From JAKAGZ01 sp963783855 (GTDB lineage Bacteria; Bacteroidota; Ignavibacteria; Ignavibacteriales; Ignavibacteriaceae), in NCBI GenBank assembly GCA_963783855.1, contig CAWAPE010000013.1, forward strand, positions 1 through 64,000: a DNA stretch of 64,000 bases. The letters run 5' to 3'. Made by a program: the position numbers and the translations under genes. Below, one piece after another: positions 43,964 to 55,140 of the stretch. Position 1 is the first letter of the stretch, and each line of letters starts with the position of its first letter. The notes beneath the pieces were generated by a model. The model made no database searches, was not told where the DNA came from, and was given only the letters and a program-made list of their open reading frames with translations.

Positions 43964-44733
43964 TTAATCTGCGTCCTTGTTCGTTTTAAACCTGGCCGAG
44001 ATAAACTCCCTGTTCAATCTAGCAATGTTTGCAACTGAAATTCCTTTCGGGCATTCAGCTTCGCAAGCGTAAGTATTTGTACAGCCGCCAAAGCCCATTT
44101 CATCCATAACAGCAACCATTTCCTGAACGCGATCGTATCTTTCAGGCTGTCCCTGTGGAAGCAGCGCAAATTGAGAAACTTTCGCACCAACAAAAAGCAT
44201 AGCTGATGAATTTTTGCAAGCTGCGACACAAGCTCCGCAGCCGATACATTCAGCGGCATCAAGTGAAGCATCCGCAGCATCCTTGGAAATTGGAATCGCA
44301 TTTGCATCCGGCGCACTTCCGGTATTAAATGAAACAAACGCTCCTGACTGCTGAATTTTATCAAAAGGAGAACGATCAACAATTAAGTCTTTAATAATCT
44401 TAAAAGGCTTTGCTCTCATTGGTTCAATATAAAGAGTTTCTCCACTCTTAAAATTACGCATATGAAGCTGGCAGGTAGCAGTTTTAGGTAGTGGCCCGTG
44501 CGGATGTCCGTTAATTACCAACCCGCAGGTTCCGCAGATTCCTTCGCGGCAATCGCTTTCAAAGGCTATCGGATCTTTACCTTCTTTTTCCAGCGTATTA
44601 TTAAGTTCATCAAGTAATTCAAGAACTGATGCGTGGGGCGAAACCGTTACTTTGAATTCCTCAAAATTTCCTGCAGCTTCGGGGGACTTTTGTCTCCAAA
44701 CATTTAATGTAAGATTTATATTATCGCTACTCA

Positions 44734-44734
<1 letters not shown>
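43964..44734 (-). CDS. sdhB: Succinate dehydrogenase / fumarate reductase iron-sulfur subunit
   Basis: 256 aa. The plant-type ferredoxin domain has CREGICGTCG ... C (2Fe-2S, about residues 62-85). The C-terminal domain has CIGCGACVAAC (4Fe-4S, about 166) and CTNTYACEAECP (3Fe-4S plus second 4Fe-4S ligands, about 217-229). It passes electrons between FAD in SdhA and the haem/quinone sites of SdhC. It overlaps sdhA by one base. Direction (succinate oxidation or fumarate reduction) cannot be told. Confidence 0.95.
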
Positions 44735-46643
<1,909 letters not shown>

Positions 46644-46644
<1 letters not shown>

Positions 46645-47303
46645 TACTTACCTCCAAAGAAAAATAAAAAGTAAATTGGAATTGAGGCAAATCCCGCAGC
46701 TATCACTATAGCGTAAAAAGTTCCAAACTTTTTAATAAATGGTGTGTATTTATTATGGTTCCATCCGAAAGTCTGAAATGCACTTTGAAATGCATGATTA
46801 AGATGGAAACCTATCAAGATCATCGAAATAATATAAAATATTGAATACCATGTTTCCCTGAACCAGCTGGTAACAAGGAGGTATAAATTGTGTTCCTCTC
46901 CGCCAAAATTGTATGGCGCCCAGAATGTAACCAGGTGGAGAACCAGGAATATGAAAATAATAATACCGGTCTGAAACATAAATCTTGAGTAAAGCGAACT
47001 ATTTTCAGAAGAAGCATTGATTTTATATTTAATTGGTTTTGCAATCTTATTTTCAATCCACAATCTGGTTCCGTAGATAATGTGGAAAAGAAATATAGCA
47101 GCAAGAATAACCTCAACCACCCTTACAATCGGTTTAAGAGATTCGAGTGCTCCTGCGTAAGAGTTGAAAGCGTTTTCTCCGCCGTAGAGTGAAAGATTTC
47201 CCGCGAGATGCATAAGTAAGAAAAGAATTAATGAAATGCCGGTCAGGGCCATAATAAATTTTTTACCTATTGATGAGGTAAAAGTTTTCGTAAACCAACC
47301 CAT
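46644..47303 (-). CDS. sdhC: Succinate dehydrogenase cytochrome b558 subunit
   Basis: 219 aa, five transmembrane helices. The haem-binding His residues are in LFLLMHLAGNLSLY, FLFHIIYGTRLW, LVLHLVTFW and MILIGFHLNHAFQS. This is the single fused subunit of type B complexes, as in Bacteroidota and Wolinella, with two haems across the membrane; no separate sdhD is present. First gene of the sdhCAB operon. Confidence 0.93.
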
Positions 47304-47598
47304 TGAATTTCTCCTATGTGTAATCAGAAATTCTGATAAATTTTATCGATCAGAAGTAATGAAAGAACGAAATGAGATCCCCATTATTAAGTGTTTGCCG
47401 TACTCGCAGATATTCTAAAAGATCAGCACTATCCGAATGAGACACACTTATTTTCGTTTGGTAAAATTATCGATTTAGCCGAAGAAAATCAATTTGATTG
47501 CTTAAAAGGCTTTTAATGGTAATATTGATTTCTAAGGTTTCATAGCTAAATTAAGCATGTCCTTTAAATTTGCATTCTAAAGTCTTTTTGGGGGAGCA
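47304..47598. other. Intergenic region between sdhC and a lipoprotein gene
   Basis: About 295 bases holding the divergent promoters of sdhC and the lipoprotein gene. No RNA gene or hairpin recognised. Confidence 0.4.
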
Positions 47599-47982
47599 AT
47601 GCACGGTCTTATTAAAAACAAATATTTATTAAATTTTCTTCTTATAGTTTTTTGTAATTTAATCTTCGCAGGATGTTATTCAGTAAAAGAAATTACTGAT
47701 AATGATTATGAGTCAATTGAAGTACTGAAAGTTGAAAAATCAGACGGACAAATTATTGATTTTACAGTTGACCCTAAGGGTTATGCAATTATTTCGGACA
47801 GCTCTATTATCAGGACCGACCGGTACAATTTAAAAGAAAAAATTAATCTTTCAGAGATCAATAAAATTTACGCAGACAAATTTGATCCTGACAAGACTTT
47901 CTACCTTGTAATCGGTTCTATTTTGGGCCTTGGTTTAGTTTTGGCCCTTATCTTTGCACCAAAACAACCTTTTGGTGGTTAA
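47599..47982 (+). CDS. Small lipoprotein of unknown function
   Basis: 127 aa. Lipobox FAGC at residues 23-26 after a hydrophobic signal, so a lipoprotein of about 100 mature residues. A hydrophobic helix near the C-terminus (TFYLVIGSILGLGLVLALIF, about 101-120) is followed by KQPFGG. No recognised domain. GGGGGAGC precedes the ATG. It lies upstream of the cobalamin riboswitch on the same strand but is about 80 bases from it. Confidence 0.7.
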   Translation: MHGLIKNKYLLNFLLIVFCNLIFAGCYSVKEITDNDYESIEVLKVEKSDGQIIDFTVDPKGYAIISDSSIIRTDRYNLKEKINLSEINKIYADKFDPDKTFYLVIGSILGLGLVLALIFAPKQPFGG

Positions 47983-48060
47983 TATTTTTAAGTTTTTTTA
48001 TCAATGATTTTGAAATAGAAATTTTAAAACATATCTTCGCGTAGTTCTTTACTTAATGAT

Positions 48061-48235
48061 TTATGGTGTCCCGAATAAAAATCGGGAAGAATAGGGAAAC
48101 CGGTGAAAGTCCGGTACTGTCGCGCAACTGTAATAGACATAACCAGTCTAACAGCATTAAACCACTGGAGAAATAATATTCCGGGAAGGTGCTGTTAGCG
48201 TCTAAAGTCAGGAGACCTGCCATAGATTCAATAAA
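48061..48235 (+). promoter_or_regulatory. Cobalamin riboswitch
   Basis: The conserved core is clear: GGGAAACCGGTGAAAGTCCG, CTGTCGCGCAACTGTAAT (B12 box region) and GTCAGGAGACCTGCC at the end. It lies between the small lipoprotein gene and the BtuB-like gene and would bind adenosylcobalamin to turn the downstream genes off. The terminator stem follows at 48265. Confidence 0.95.
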
Positions 48236-48264
48236 TAATCAACCTTCGCGGGCGAGGTTAAATT

Positions 48265-48288
48265 AACGGGAATTTCACTCCGTTTTTT
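48265..48288 (+). terminator. Riboswitch expression-platform terminator
   Basis: AACGGG (48265-48270) pairs with TCCGTT (48279-48284), followed by a run of T. It stands between the aptamer and the BtuB start and is likely formed when B12 is bound. Confidence 0.6.
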
Positions 48289-48368
48289 CAAACATCACTT
48301 ACCCCGAAGTTACAACCTAAACATTCACTTTGCCGGAATTGCCGGCCAGTTTTACAGGAGTAACTTCT

Positions 48369-50331
48369 ATGGCTAAAACATTTTTCATTTCGTTAGTTTT
48401 TCTTATTTATTTTATACCAATCTCTGTTCTGGCTCAGGATAAATCAGATTCCCTGAGTACTTATGAATTGTCCGATGTTGTGGTAACTGCGACAAAAACA
48501 TCTACCCCTGCATATGAGCTTGCAAGTTCTTTTTCGGTAATAGATTCTGCACAAATAAAGAATTCTCTCAAAACCAGCATTTACCAGTTACTCCAGACAC
48601 AAACAGGAGTGAGCATTTCACAGCAGGGAGCGCCGGGGGCATTTACACAGGTTTATCTTCGTGGCGCTGATCCTTCGCAAACACAGGTACTGCTCGACGG
48701 CTCCAGCCTTAATATGGCAAACGACCCGTCCAATACTTACGATTTCGCAGATCTTTCAACAGATAACATAGAAAGAATTGAAATCATCCGCGGACCACAG
48801 AGTACACTTTACGGTTCGAACGCTCTGGCAGGCGTAATTAACATTATCACAAAGAAAGGCCGCGGGAAACCTAAGTTCTCTCTTTCCACCGAGGGAGGCT
48901 CCTATAACACCTACAAAGGAGCACTTGGACTTAGTGGAAGTCTTGAAAAATTTAATTACTCACTAAGTCTCAGCAAATTTAAGACGGACGGTTTCTCTTC
49001 AGCCGATGAAAAGTTCGGGAATACAGAAAAGGACGGCACCGAGAATTATAATACATCCACAAGAATCGGATATGAGTTAAGCAATAGTTTTAACCTGAGT
49101 TTTTTCGGGAGATTTACAAAAGCCAACACAGATTTTGACCAGACCGGCGGAAAGTTTGGAGATGACCCTACTTACAAATATAATCTTGAAGAAGGCGTAT
49201 ACAGGCTTGAAGGAAATCTGAAACTGCTCGATGGGAAATGGATTCAGAAATTCGGCGCTTCTTTTTCCAGAAATTTGAGGAAATATAAATTTGATGTCAG
49301 TCCGAATAATCCCGCGGAATCCAGAAGCAACTACGACGGCAAGAGAATAAAATTTGACTGGCAGAATAATTTTACTTTATATAAAAATAATATTCTAACT
49401 TTCGGAATTGAATCTGAAAATGAGTTAGCAAATTCTTCCTATTATTACAGCAGCCACGTCACAACTTCAAGTCCACTGCCCAATACATTCGAAAGTGTAT
49501 TCCCCGAAAAAAGTGCCAGAACTACAGGACTGTATTTAGAAGACCAGTTTAATTTTAATAAAAGCTTTTATGCATCAGTCGGTGCCAGATACGATCATCA
49601 CGAGAAATTTGGCTCAGTCGTAACATTCAGGCTTGCGCCCGCTTATGTTTTCTGGAGATACAGGGACAAAAATTAAAGCAACCTATGGAACCGGATTTAA
49701 GGCTCCTTCCCTGTTTTATTTGTACGACCCGGCATATGGTAATCCAAGTCTATCGCCAGAGAAAAGTAAAGGATGGGATGCCGGAGTCGAACAATATTTA
49801 TTCGGTTACAGGATAACAGCCGGACTAACTTATTTTCAAAATACATTTACAGACGATTCGGTTTTGATAATAATTTTAAGACGATAAATGTTAATAAATC
49901 AAAGACAAAAGGATTTGAATTTTACATTGAAGCTAAACTATCAAACGATTTTACAATAAATGCAAATTATACATTTACAGAAAGCAAAGATCTTAGCCCC
50001 GGAAGTTCTGATGAAAATTTACCTTTATTAAGGAGACCAAAACATAAAGCTGTTATCAGCCTCAATTATAATTTTACAGAATCATTTAATGCTGGTGTTG
50101 ATGCAATTTTTATCGGTGAGCGTGAAGATAAAAATTTCTCAACTTATCCTGCTACAAGAATTTTCCTCAATAGCTATACACTTATAAATGCTTCCGCAAC
50201 ATTTGAATTGACAGGTTTTATACAATTATATGGTAAATTGGTTAATATTCTTGATTCTGATTACGAAGAAGTATACGGTTACGGTACCGCAAAGAGATCC
50301 GGATATGTCGGGCATGAAGATTAGGTTTTGA
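48369..50331 (+). CDS. btuB: BtuB-like TonB-dependent receptor, with three apparent frameshifts
   Basis: Starts at the ATG at 48369 (AGGAG seven bases before it; a frame extension to 48330 is not needed). After a signal peptide ending VLAQ come the TonB box region (DVVVTATK) and the plug domain (VYLRGADPSQTQVLLDG ... RIEIIRGPQSTLYGSNALAGVINI). The frame then breaks near 49647-49651 (TGTTTTCTGG), again near 49853 (AGACGATTC) and at 50313 (GGGCATG). With one base adjusted at each point, a barrel of normal length (about 650 residues) ends YVGMKIRF with the terminal Phe of TonB receptors. Under the cobalamin riboswitch it is the likely corrinoid importer. Confidence 0.85.
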
Positions 50332-50402
50332 ATAGAAGAATTATTCTTTATATATTTAATTAATTAAAAAACGCAAAAAACTTTCAACTCAAGGAGATTA
50401 GA

Positions 50403-50933
50403 ATGAACAAAAATCTGGTTAACCCTAAATTCTGGGCGCTAACTTTGATGATACTGGCCGCTGCCTTTACAAGATTAATTCCACACTATCCGAATTTTAC
50501 AGCAGTTGGAGCAATGGCTTTATTCGGAGGAGCATATTTTTCAAAAAAATATCTGGCATTTATTGTACCGATGGCTGCCATGTTAATATCTGATCTATTC
50601 CTTGGATTTTATTCGGGAATGTGGGTAGTCTACTTAAGCTTTCTATTAATAGTCGTAATAGGAATGCAGATTGGTCAAACTAAAAAACCCGGAAGAGTTT
50701 TACTCGCTTCTGTTACAGCATCTGTAAGTTTCTTCCTTATTACGAATTTTGCATTGTTTCCTCCAAATATAATTTACCCGCAAAATTTAGCCGGGATTTT
50801 TGAAAGCTACCTAGCTGCTATTCCATTTTTTAGTTACACATTATTAGGCGACTTATTCTTCGTAGGAATTATGTTTGGCGCATTTGAAATAGCAAAGACA
50901 AAATTCCCTGTTCTCGCAAAAGCTGAAATTTAG
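50403..50933 (+). CDS. DUF6580 family membrane protein, probable cobalamin ECF S-component
   Basis: 176 aa, about five transmembrane helices (ALTLMILAAAFTRLIP, FTAVGAMALFGGAYF, AFIVPMAAMLISDLF, VVYLSFLLIVVIG, TLLGDLFFVGIMFGAFE). The pattern F-T-A-x-G-A-x-A-L-F-G-G-A-x-F resembles substrate-binding (S) subunits of ECF transporters. Its position behind a cobalamin riboswitch and BtuB is the context in which this family is predicted to carry corrinoids over the inner membrane. Energising ECF subunits are not in the window. It ends in a perfect terminator at 50950. Confidence 0.8.
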   Translation: MNKNLVNPKFWALTLMILAAAFTRLIPHYPNFTAVGAMALFGGAYFSKKYLAFIVPMAAMLISDLFLGFYSGMWVVYLSFLLIVVIGMQIGQTKKPGRVLLASVTASVSFFLITNFALFPPNIIYPQNLAGIFESYLAAIPFFSYTLLGDLFFVGIMFGAFEIAKTKFPVLAKAEI

Positions 50934-50949
50934 TATACAAGTTATTAGT

Positions 50950-50985
50950 AACCTTCAAGGTCAATTTTTTGCGACCTTGAAGGTT
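50950..50985 (+). terminator. Terminator of the cobalamin uptake unit
   Basis: Perfect 13-base inverted repeat AACCTTCAAGGTC / GACCTTGAAGGTT with a 10-base loop rich in T, followed by TCCTTTC. It ends the riboswitch-btuB-DUF6580 transcript, 17 bases after the last stop codon. Confidence 0.88.
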
Positions 50986-51019
50986 TCCTTTCAATCCCCG
51001 GTCATCTCTGTTTATTTAA

Positions 51020-51790
51020 ATGAAACTGAAAACTGACATACCGTTTTTAATTGATTTTGACGGTGTTATTCGCTTAGGGAAAAAACCTGCTGATGACACA
51101 AAGGGATTTTTCCAGTTTATCTCTGATAATAAAATACCGGCCTGCATTCTTAGTAATTCAACTTTGAGAAATGGAAATGATATTAAAAAGTTTTTATCTA
51201 ATCACAATATCAGGTTAGATTTCCCCGCTTTAACCTGTGCAGATGCATCTCTGAATTATGTAAAAGAAAGATATAAAAAAGTAGCAGTGTTTGCCTCTGA
51301 TAGTACAAAAGAAATGTTTAACGAATTTCTAACCGATGAGGATCCGCAAGCAGTTATTGTTGGCGATATGGCAGATAAGTGGACTTATGAGATTATGAAC
51401 CGGATATTCAGATTTATCCATAACGGTGCTGATTTTATCTCAATGCAGAAAAATAAATTCTGGAGCCCGGATGATGAAAATCTGTTTCTTGATGCCGGTG
51501 CTTTTATTGCTGCTATTGAATATGCAACGGGTAAAGAAGCGAAACTGGTTGGTAAACCCTCAGCAATTTTTTATCACTCAGGACTAAAGGCTCTGGGCTT
51601 TCCTGATAATTCAGAATTTAATATGATTGGCGATGATCTTGAAACTGATATTGAGGGGGCACAAAGACTGGGTGGGAAAGGAATCTTAATTTACACAGGC
51701 AAAACGGAATACCCCCTAAATCCGGCTTCTGAAATAAAACCAGATTTTGAAACAAGAAATCTTACGGAAGTCACCAAACTTTTTAGCTGA
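51020..51790 (+). CDS. HAD-superfamily hydrolase, NagD-like
   Basis: 256 aa. Motif I LIDFDGVIRLG (Asp12 region), motif II NSTLRNG, motif III/IV in NMIGDDLETDIEGAQRLGGKG (about residues 208-228). The C2-type cap between them fits the NagD/4-nitrophenylphosphatase group. It removes phosphate from small sugar or nucleotide phosphates; substrate unknown. Two bases separate its stop from the end of the convergent ATP-grasp gene. Confidence 0.88.
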   Translation: MKLKTDIPFLIDFDGVIRLGKKPADDTKGFFQFISDNKIPACILSNSTLRNGNDIKKFLSNHNIRLDFPALTCADASLNYVKERYKKVAVFASDSTKEMFNEFLTDEDPQAVIVGDMADKWTYEIMNRIFRFIHNGADFISMQKNKFWSPDDENLFLDAGAFIAAIEYATGKEAKLVGKPSAIFYHSGLKALGFPDNSEFNMIGDDLETDIEGAQRLGGKGILIYTGKTEYPLNPASEIKPDFETRNLTEVTKLFS

Positions 51791-51792
51791 CC

Positions 51793-52848
51793 TTATTTTT
51801 TCTTCCTTCTTTTCCAGGCCAGGTAAATAATTTTTTTCAGGGCAGTAGTATACTTTAGTCCCGACGTTTCCGCGGAACGCATAAATCCGGCACCTTCTGT
51901 TAAATCGGGATTGGGATTTACTTCGAGAACATATAGCTTATTATCTGCCGATAATCTCATATCCACTCTTGCATAATCCCGGCAATTCATTGTTCTGAAT
52001 GCCTTGATAGCAATATCTTTCGCTTTCTTTTCAATTCTTTTTGGTAATTCAGCCGGACAAATCGGGATGGTTTTATGATACGATTCATGGTGTGGATCCC
52101 ATTTAGCCTGGTAGCTTACAATATTGTGTAAATGTCCGGGCATTTCGGTAAAATCTATTTCACTGATTGGCAGTGCGACCGGCTCCTTATCTCCCATAAT
52201 TGCAAGGTTAAGTTCTCTGCCCTCTATAAACTCCTCAACCAGCGCTGGCTGTGCAAAATATTTAAGGATATAATTTATTCTCTCCTTCAACTCTCTGTTA
52301 TTCTTAACAATCGACTCATTCTCAATACCTACGCTAGCATCCTCAAAGGCCGGTTTAATTATCAAAGGGAAATTTAACTTATGCCTGTATTGCTTCTTTT
52401 CTTCCCTAATCACCATAAATTGGGGAGTTTTAACTCCAACGGCATTTAGCAGGCGCTTTGCTAGTACCTTACTCTGGCAATTTGCGAGCGCCATCGGAGG
52501 AGCTCCGGTATATGGAATTCCAAGCAGCTCAAGCAGACCGACCATATTCATCTCCAACCGAGAGTCATCCTTGAATATTTCGACAAAATTAAATACTACA
52601 TCAGGTTTGTGTTTTTTTATATTCTTTAGTAGTATATCAATATCGTCTTTTATATTTAATGTATATGCGTCAACTCCTTTGCTACGGAGTCGTTTAGCCA
52701 TCACCTGATATTCTTCAATTGGCGTGAGTTCTTCAACTTCGAAGTAGGGCACAAAATCTGCATCGGCCAGATTTTTATCCGGATCTTTTACATAAAGTTC
52801 CGGATTAGCTTCGTTAAATATTACAGCAACTTTTAATTTTTTCTTCAT
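51793..52848 (-). CDS. ATP-grasp ligase, D-Ala-D-Ala ligase-like
   Basis: 351 aa from the internal ATG. LGIPYTGAPPMALANCQSK (about residues 106-124), FPLIIKPAFEDASVGIE and EEFIEGRELNLAIMGD are ATP-grasp motifs, and VDMRLSADNKLYVLEVNPNPDL is the Mg-binding segment. It resembles DdlA/B and is often called that, but the standard N-terminal substrate residues of Ddl are not obvious. It may ligate another amino acid or peptide. The start at 52848 (MKKKLKVAV) suits the Rossmann beginning better than the 24-codon upstream extension. Divergent from the C39-like gene, 93 bases away. Confidence 0.85.
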   Translation of the reverse strand: MKKKLKVAVIFNEANPELYVKDPDKNLADADFVPYFEVEELTPIEEYQVMAKRLRSKGVDAYTLNIKDDIDILLKNIKKHKPDVVFNFVEIFKDDSRLEMNMVGLLELLGIPYTGAPPMALANCQSKVLAKRLLNAVGVKTPQFMVIREEKKQYRHKLNFPLIIKPAFEDASVGIENESIVKNNRELKERINYILKYFAQPALVEEFIEGRELNLAIMGDKEPVALPISEIDFTEMPGHLHNIVSYQAKWDPHHESYHKTIPICPAELPKRIEKKAKDIAIKAFRTMNCRDYARVDMRLSADNKLYVLEVNPNPDLTEGAGFMRSAETSGLKYTTALKKIIYLAWKRRKKK

Positions 52849-52941
52849 ATTGAAAATAAAAATACGTAAATAAGTTCTATAAGTAAAATTAGTCTGGTAA
52901 TTTACTTTTGCTAATTTCATAAAATAAAATTAATTAATACA

Positions 52942-53778
52942 ATGAGTTTTTATCCTCAACCTTATAAATACCAATGCGGACCATTTGCCCTGAAATATAG
53001 TCTTGTAATGCTCGGAGTTTTTAAAAATGAAAGAGAGATTGGAAAACTCGCTGGCAGTACATGGTGGAATGGCACAGACGAAATAGGACTTGCACAGGCT
53101 GCAAAAAAGTTTAATTGTAAGATGAAATATTTCCGGAGAGAAACTCCTGATGAAGCAGTAAAAGTTTTAGCACGTCATCTGAAAAGAGGAATGCCCTGCA
53201 TTTTAAGCGTTGATAACTGGGAACACTGGATTACTGTTGTTAATGTTCAGAAAGGTAAGTTTATAGTTGTTGATAGCGCACTTGATAAAGTTATTGTAAT
53301 ATACGGGGCAAGGCAGCTGGCTAAACGCTGGAAATTTTATGATTATGAAACCGGTGACATTAGTTACGATGGCTACGCCATTATTTCAAATGTAAAGCAT
53401 TCAACTAAAGCCAGGTTTACACTTGAAAAAGCACGTTATGTAATGAGGGACAGGAATAAAAACCTGGCTGAAAAATGGGATACTTATTTTAATGATTTAA
53501 TATCTATTTGCAGACCAAATAATCCCAACGCAAAAAGTGCCATTTCATTTACAGAATTTTTAAGAAGACACGAAAAAATGCTGGTTGAGCAAATTGCATA
53601 TTGGCATGGCGAACCATCTTACAGTGAACTCGACAAATTACTTAAAGACATGCAATTTATGGCCGAAGTTTATGACCTCGTAATTCATACCGAGGATCAG
53701 AAAAAAGCTCTTGTGGATCTTTCTTCTTTATTAATGATGTATGCTTGTGGAAAATACGGCATGGACCCACTTTATTAG
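52942..53778 (+). CDS. C39-like papain-fold cysteine peptidase
   Basis: 278 aa, no signal peptide. YQCGPFALKYSLVMLG gives the catalytic Cys (Cys12), with the His in NWEHWITVVNV (about residue 94) and the Asp in VVDSALDK (about 108): the C39 or C39-like triad. The N-terminal half is the peptidase (residues 1-155). The rest is a helical domain of unknown kind (RRHEKMLVEQIAYWHG, VDLSSLLMMYACGKYG). Unlike bacteriocin-processing C39 domains it is not fused to an ABC transporter. It diverges from the ATP-grasp gene and is followed after 24 bases by the isochorismatase-like gene. Confidence 0.8.
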   Translation: MSFYPQPYKYQCGPFALKYSLVMLGVFKNEREIGKLAGSTWWNGTDEIGLAQAAKKFNCKMKYFRRETPDEAVKVLARHLKRGMPCILSVDNWEHWITVVNVQKGKFIVVDSALDKVIVIYGARQLAKRWKFYDYETGDISYDGYAIISNVKHSTKARFTLEKARYVMRDRNKNLAEKWDTYFNDLISICRPNNPNAKSAISFTEFLRRHEKMLVEQIAYWHGEPSYSELDKLLKDMQFMAEVYDLVIHTEDQKKALVDLSSLLMMYACGKYGMDPLY

Positions 53779-53802
53779 TAATAAATAAATCTTTATATAA
53801 TT

Positions 53803-54360
53803 ATGAACAGAAACCCTAAAATACTGGACAGAAATAAAACTGCTTTATTAATTATAGACATTCAACAAAGAATTCTCGGTGTAATGCAAAACCCGGATGC
53901 GGTAGTTGCAAATACCATAAAACTCATAAAAGGTTTCAAAGATTTAAACTCACCCATAATTTACACTGAACAATATCCCAAAGGACTGGGACAAACTTTT
54001 CAAGAAATTAAGATTGAGCTTGGAGATCTTACACCAATTCAGAAAATGAGTTTTAGTTGTTTTGGCGCAGAAAACCTCTTTTCAGAATTAAAACAAAAAA
54101 ATCTAAAACAGATAGTTGTGGCAGGAATCGAAGCTCACGTTTGTGTTCAGCAGACTGTCCTTGATTTATTAGCTAACGATTTTCAGGTAAATCTTGCCAC
54201 AAATGCGGTATCTTCCAGAAATCAGGTGGACTATGAAACCGCAATAAACAGAATGAGAACTCACGGAGCCGAGATTACCACTGTTGAATCTATACTTTTT
54301 GAGATGCTCAATATAAGCGGGACCGAGGAATTTAAAGCTATTTCAAAAATTATTAAGTAA
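53803..54360 (+). CDS. Isochorismatase-family hydrolase
   Basis: 185 aa. The catalytic triad of the family is visible: Asp in ALLIIDIQQRI (about residue 19), Lys in the region around PIQKMSF, and Cys in VAGIEAHVCVQQTVLDLL (about residue 115). This branch (YcaC-like) contains amidases and hydrolases of unknown substrate. Possibly co-transcribed with the C39-like gene. Confidence 0.88.
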   Translation: MNRNPKILDRNKTALLIIDIQQRILGVMQNPDAVVANTIKLIKGFKDLNSPIIYTEQYPKGLGQTFQEIKIELGDLTPIQKMSFSCFGAENLFSELKQKNLKQIVVAGIEAHVCVQQTVLDLLANDFQVNLATNAVSSRNQVDYETAINRMRTHGAEITTVESILFEMLNISGTEEFKAISKIIK

Positions 54361-54527
54361 TTACTTTTTCATTATTTAGCTTCCTGTAAAAAAGAATATT
54401 TACTTACATCTGCGATTATACTTGCCTATTTAATTTTTAAATCCTAAATTCATTTCCCTTTCTCTGCCGGACTACCCGTCAGTGATGGTATTTTTTGGCT
54501 CCTAGTAAAAACTGCAAGGAATTATTA

Positions 54528-54905
54528 ATGAAAATGCTAACCGGAAATATTTTTAGAATTATTTATGCCGTTATTTTTAGCGTAATCGGGATTAACCATT
54601 TTATTAATGCTTCTGCATTCGCCAAATATTTTCCTTCTTACATACCCGGTAGCGTAGAGTTAGTCTATTTAATAGGATTTGTACTAATTGCTGCATCAGT
54701 TTCAATTTTATTCAATAAATATGTAAAACCGATTTGTATTTCTCTATCAATATTTTTGCTCGTTGTTGTATTCATGGTTCATCTCCCAGGACTATTAAAT
54801 ATTGAAATAATGAAAATATCTATGATAAACGTCTTGAAGGATACCGGCCTTGCAGGCGGCGGGTTGTTAATTGCTGGTATTTTCGATATTTCAGAACATA
54901 ACTAA
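54528..54905 (+). CDS. DoxX-like membrane protein
   Basis: 125 aa, four transmembrane helices (IIYAVIFSVIGINHFI, VELVYLIGFVLIAASVSILF, PICISLSIFLLVVVFMVHLPG, TGLAGGGLLIAGIF). The IGINHFINASAFAKYFPSYIPG motif (about residues 14-35) is typical of the DoxX/DoxD-like group, with an unclear role in redox or thiosulfate metabolism. The ATG at 54528 has AAGGA seven bases before it; the frame extends upstream but without a signal. Confidence 0.75.
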   Translation: MKMLTGNIFRIIYAVIFSVIGINHFINASAFAKYFPSYIPGSVELVYLIGFVLIAASVSILFNKYVKPICISLSIFLLVVVFMVHLPGLLNIEIMKISMINVLKDTGLAGGGLLIAGIFDISEHN

Positions 54906-55140
54906 CATTCACTTTCCTATAATTTAACTTCATTGACCTAATCTTCTACTAGCTGCCTCAATATGAATTTTAATGAGACACTTTCTCAGAATTAATCAGT
55001 AAAAATTTCCTCTTTTCAATAGTAAAAATTTCCACTTTTACTTATACCGGATAAGCAGTTAGAAATTATTACCGATCAAAAGCTGGCACGTTTTTGTAAA
55101 GATATATTCTGCATAAAGATATGAATTTAAGAGGTCCAAA

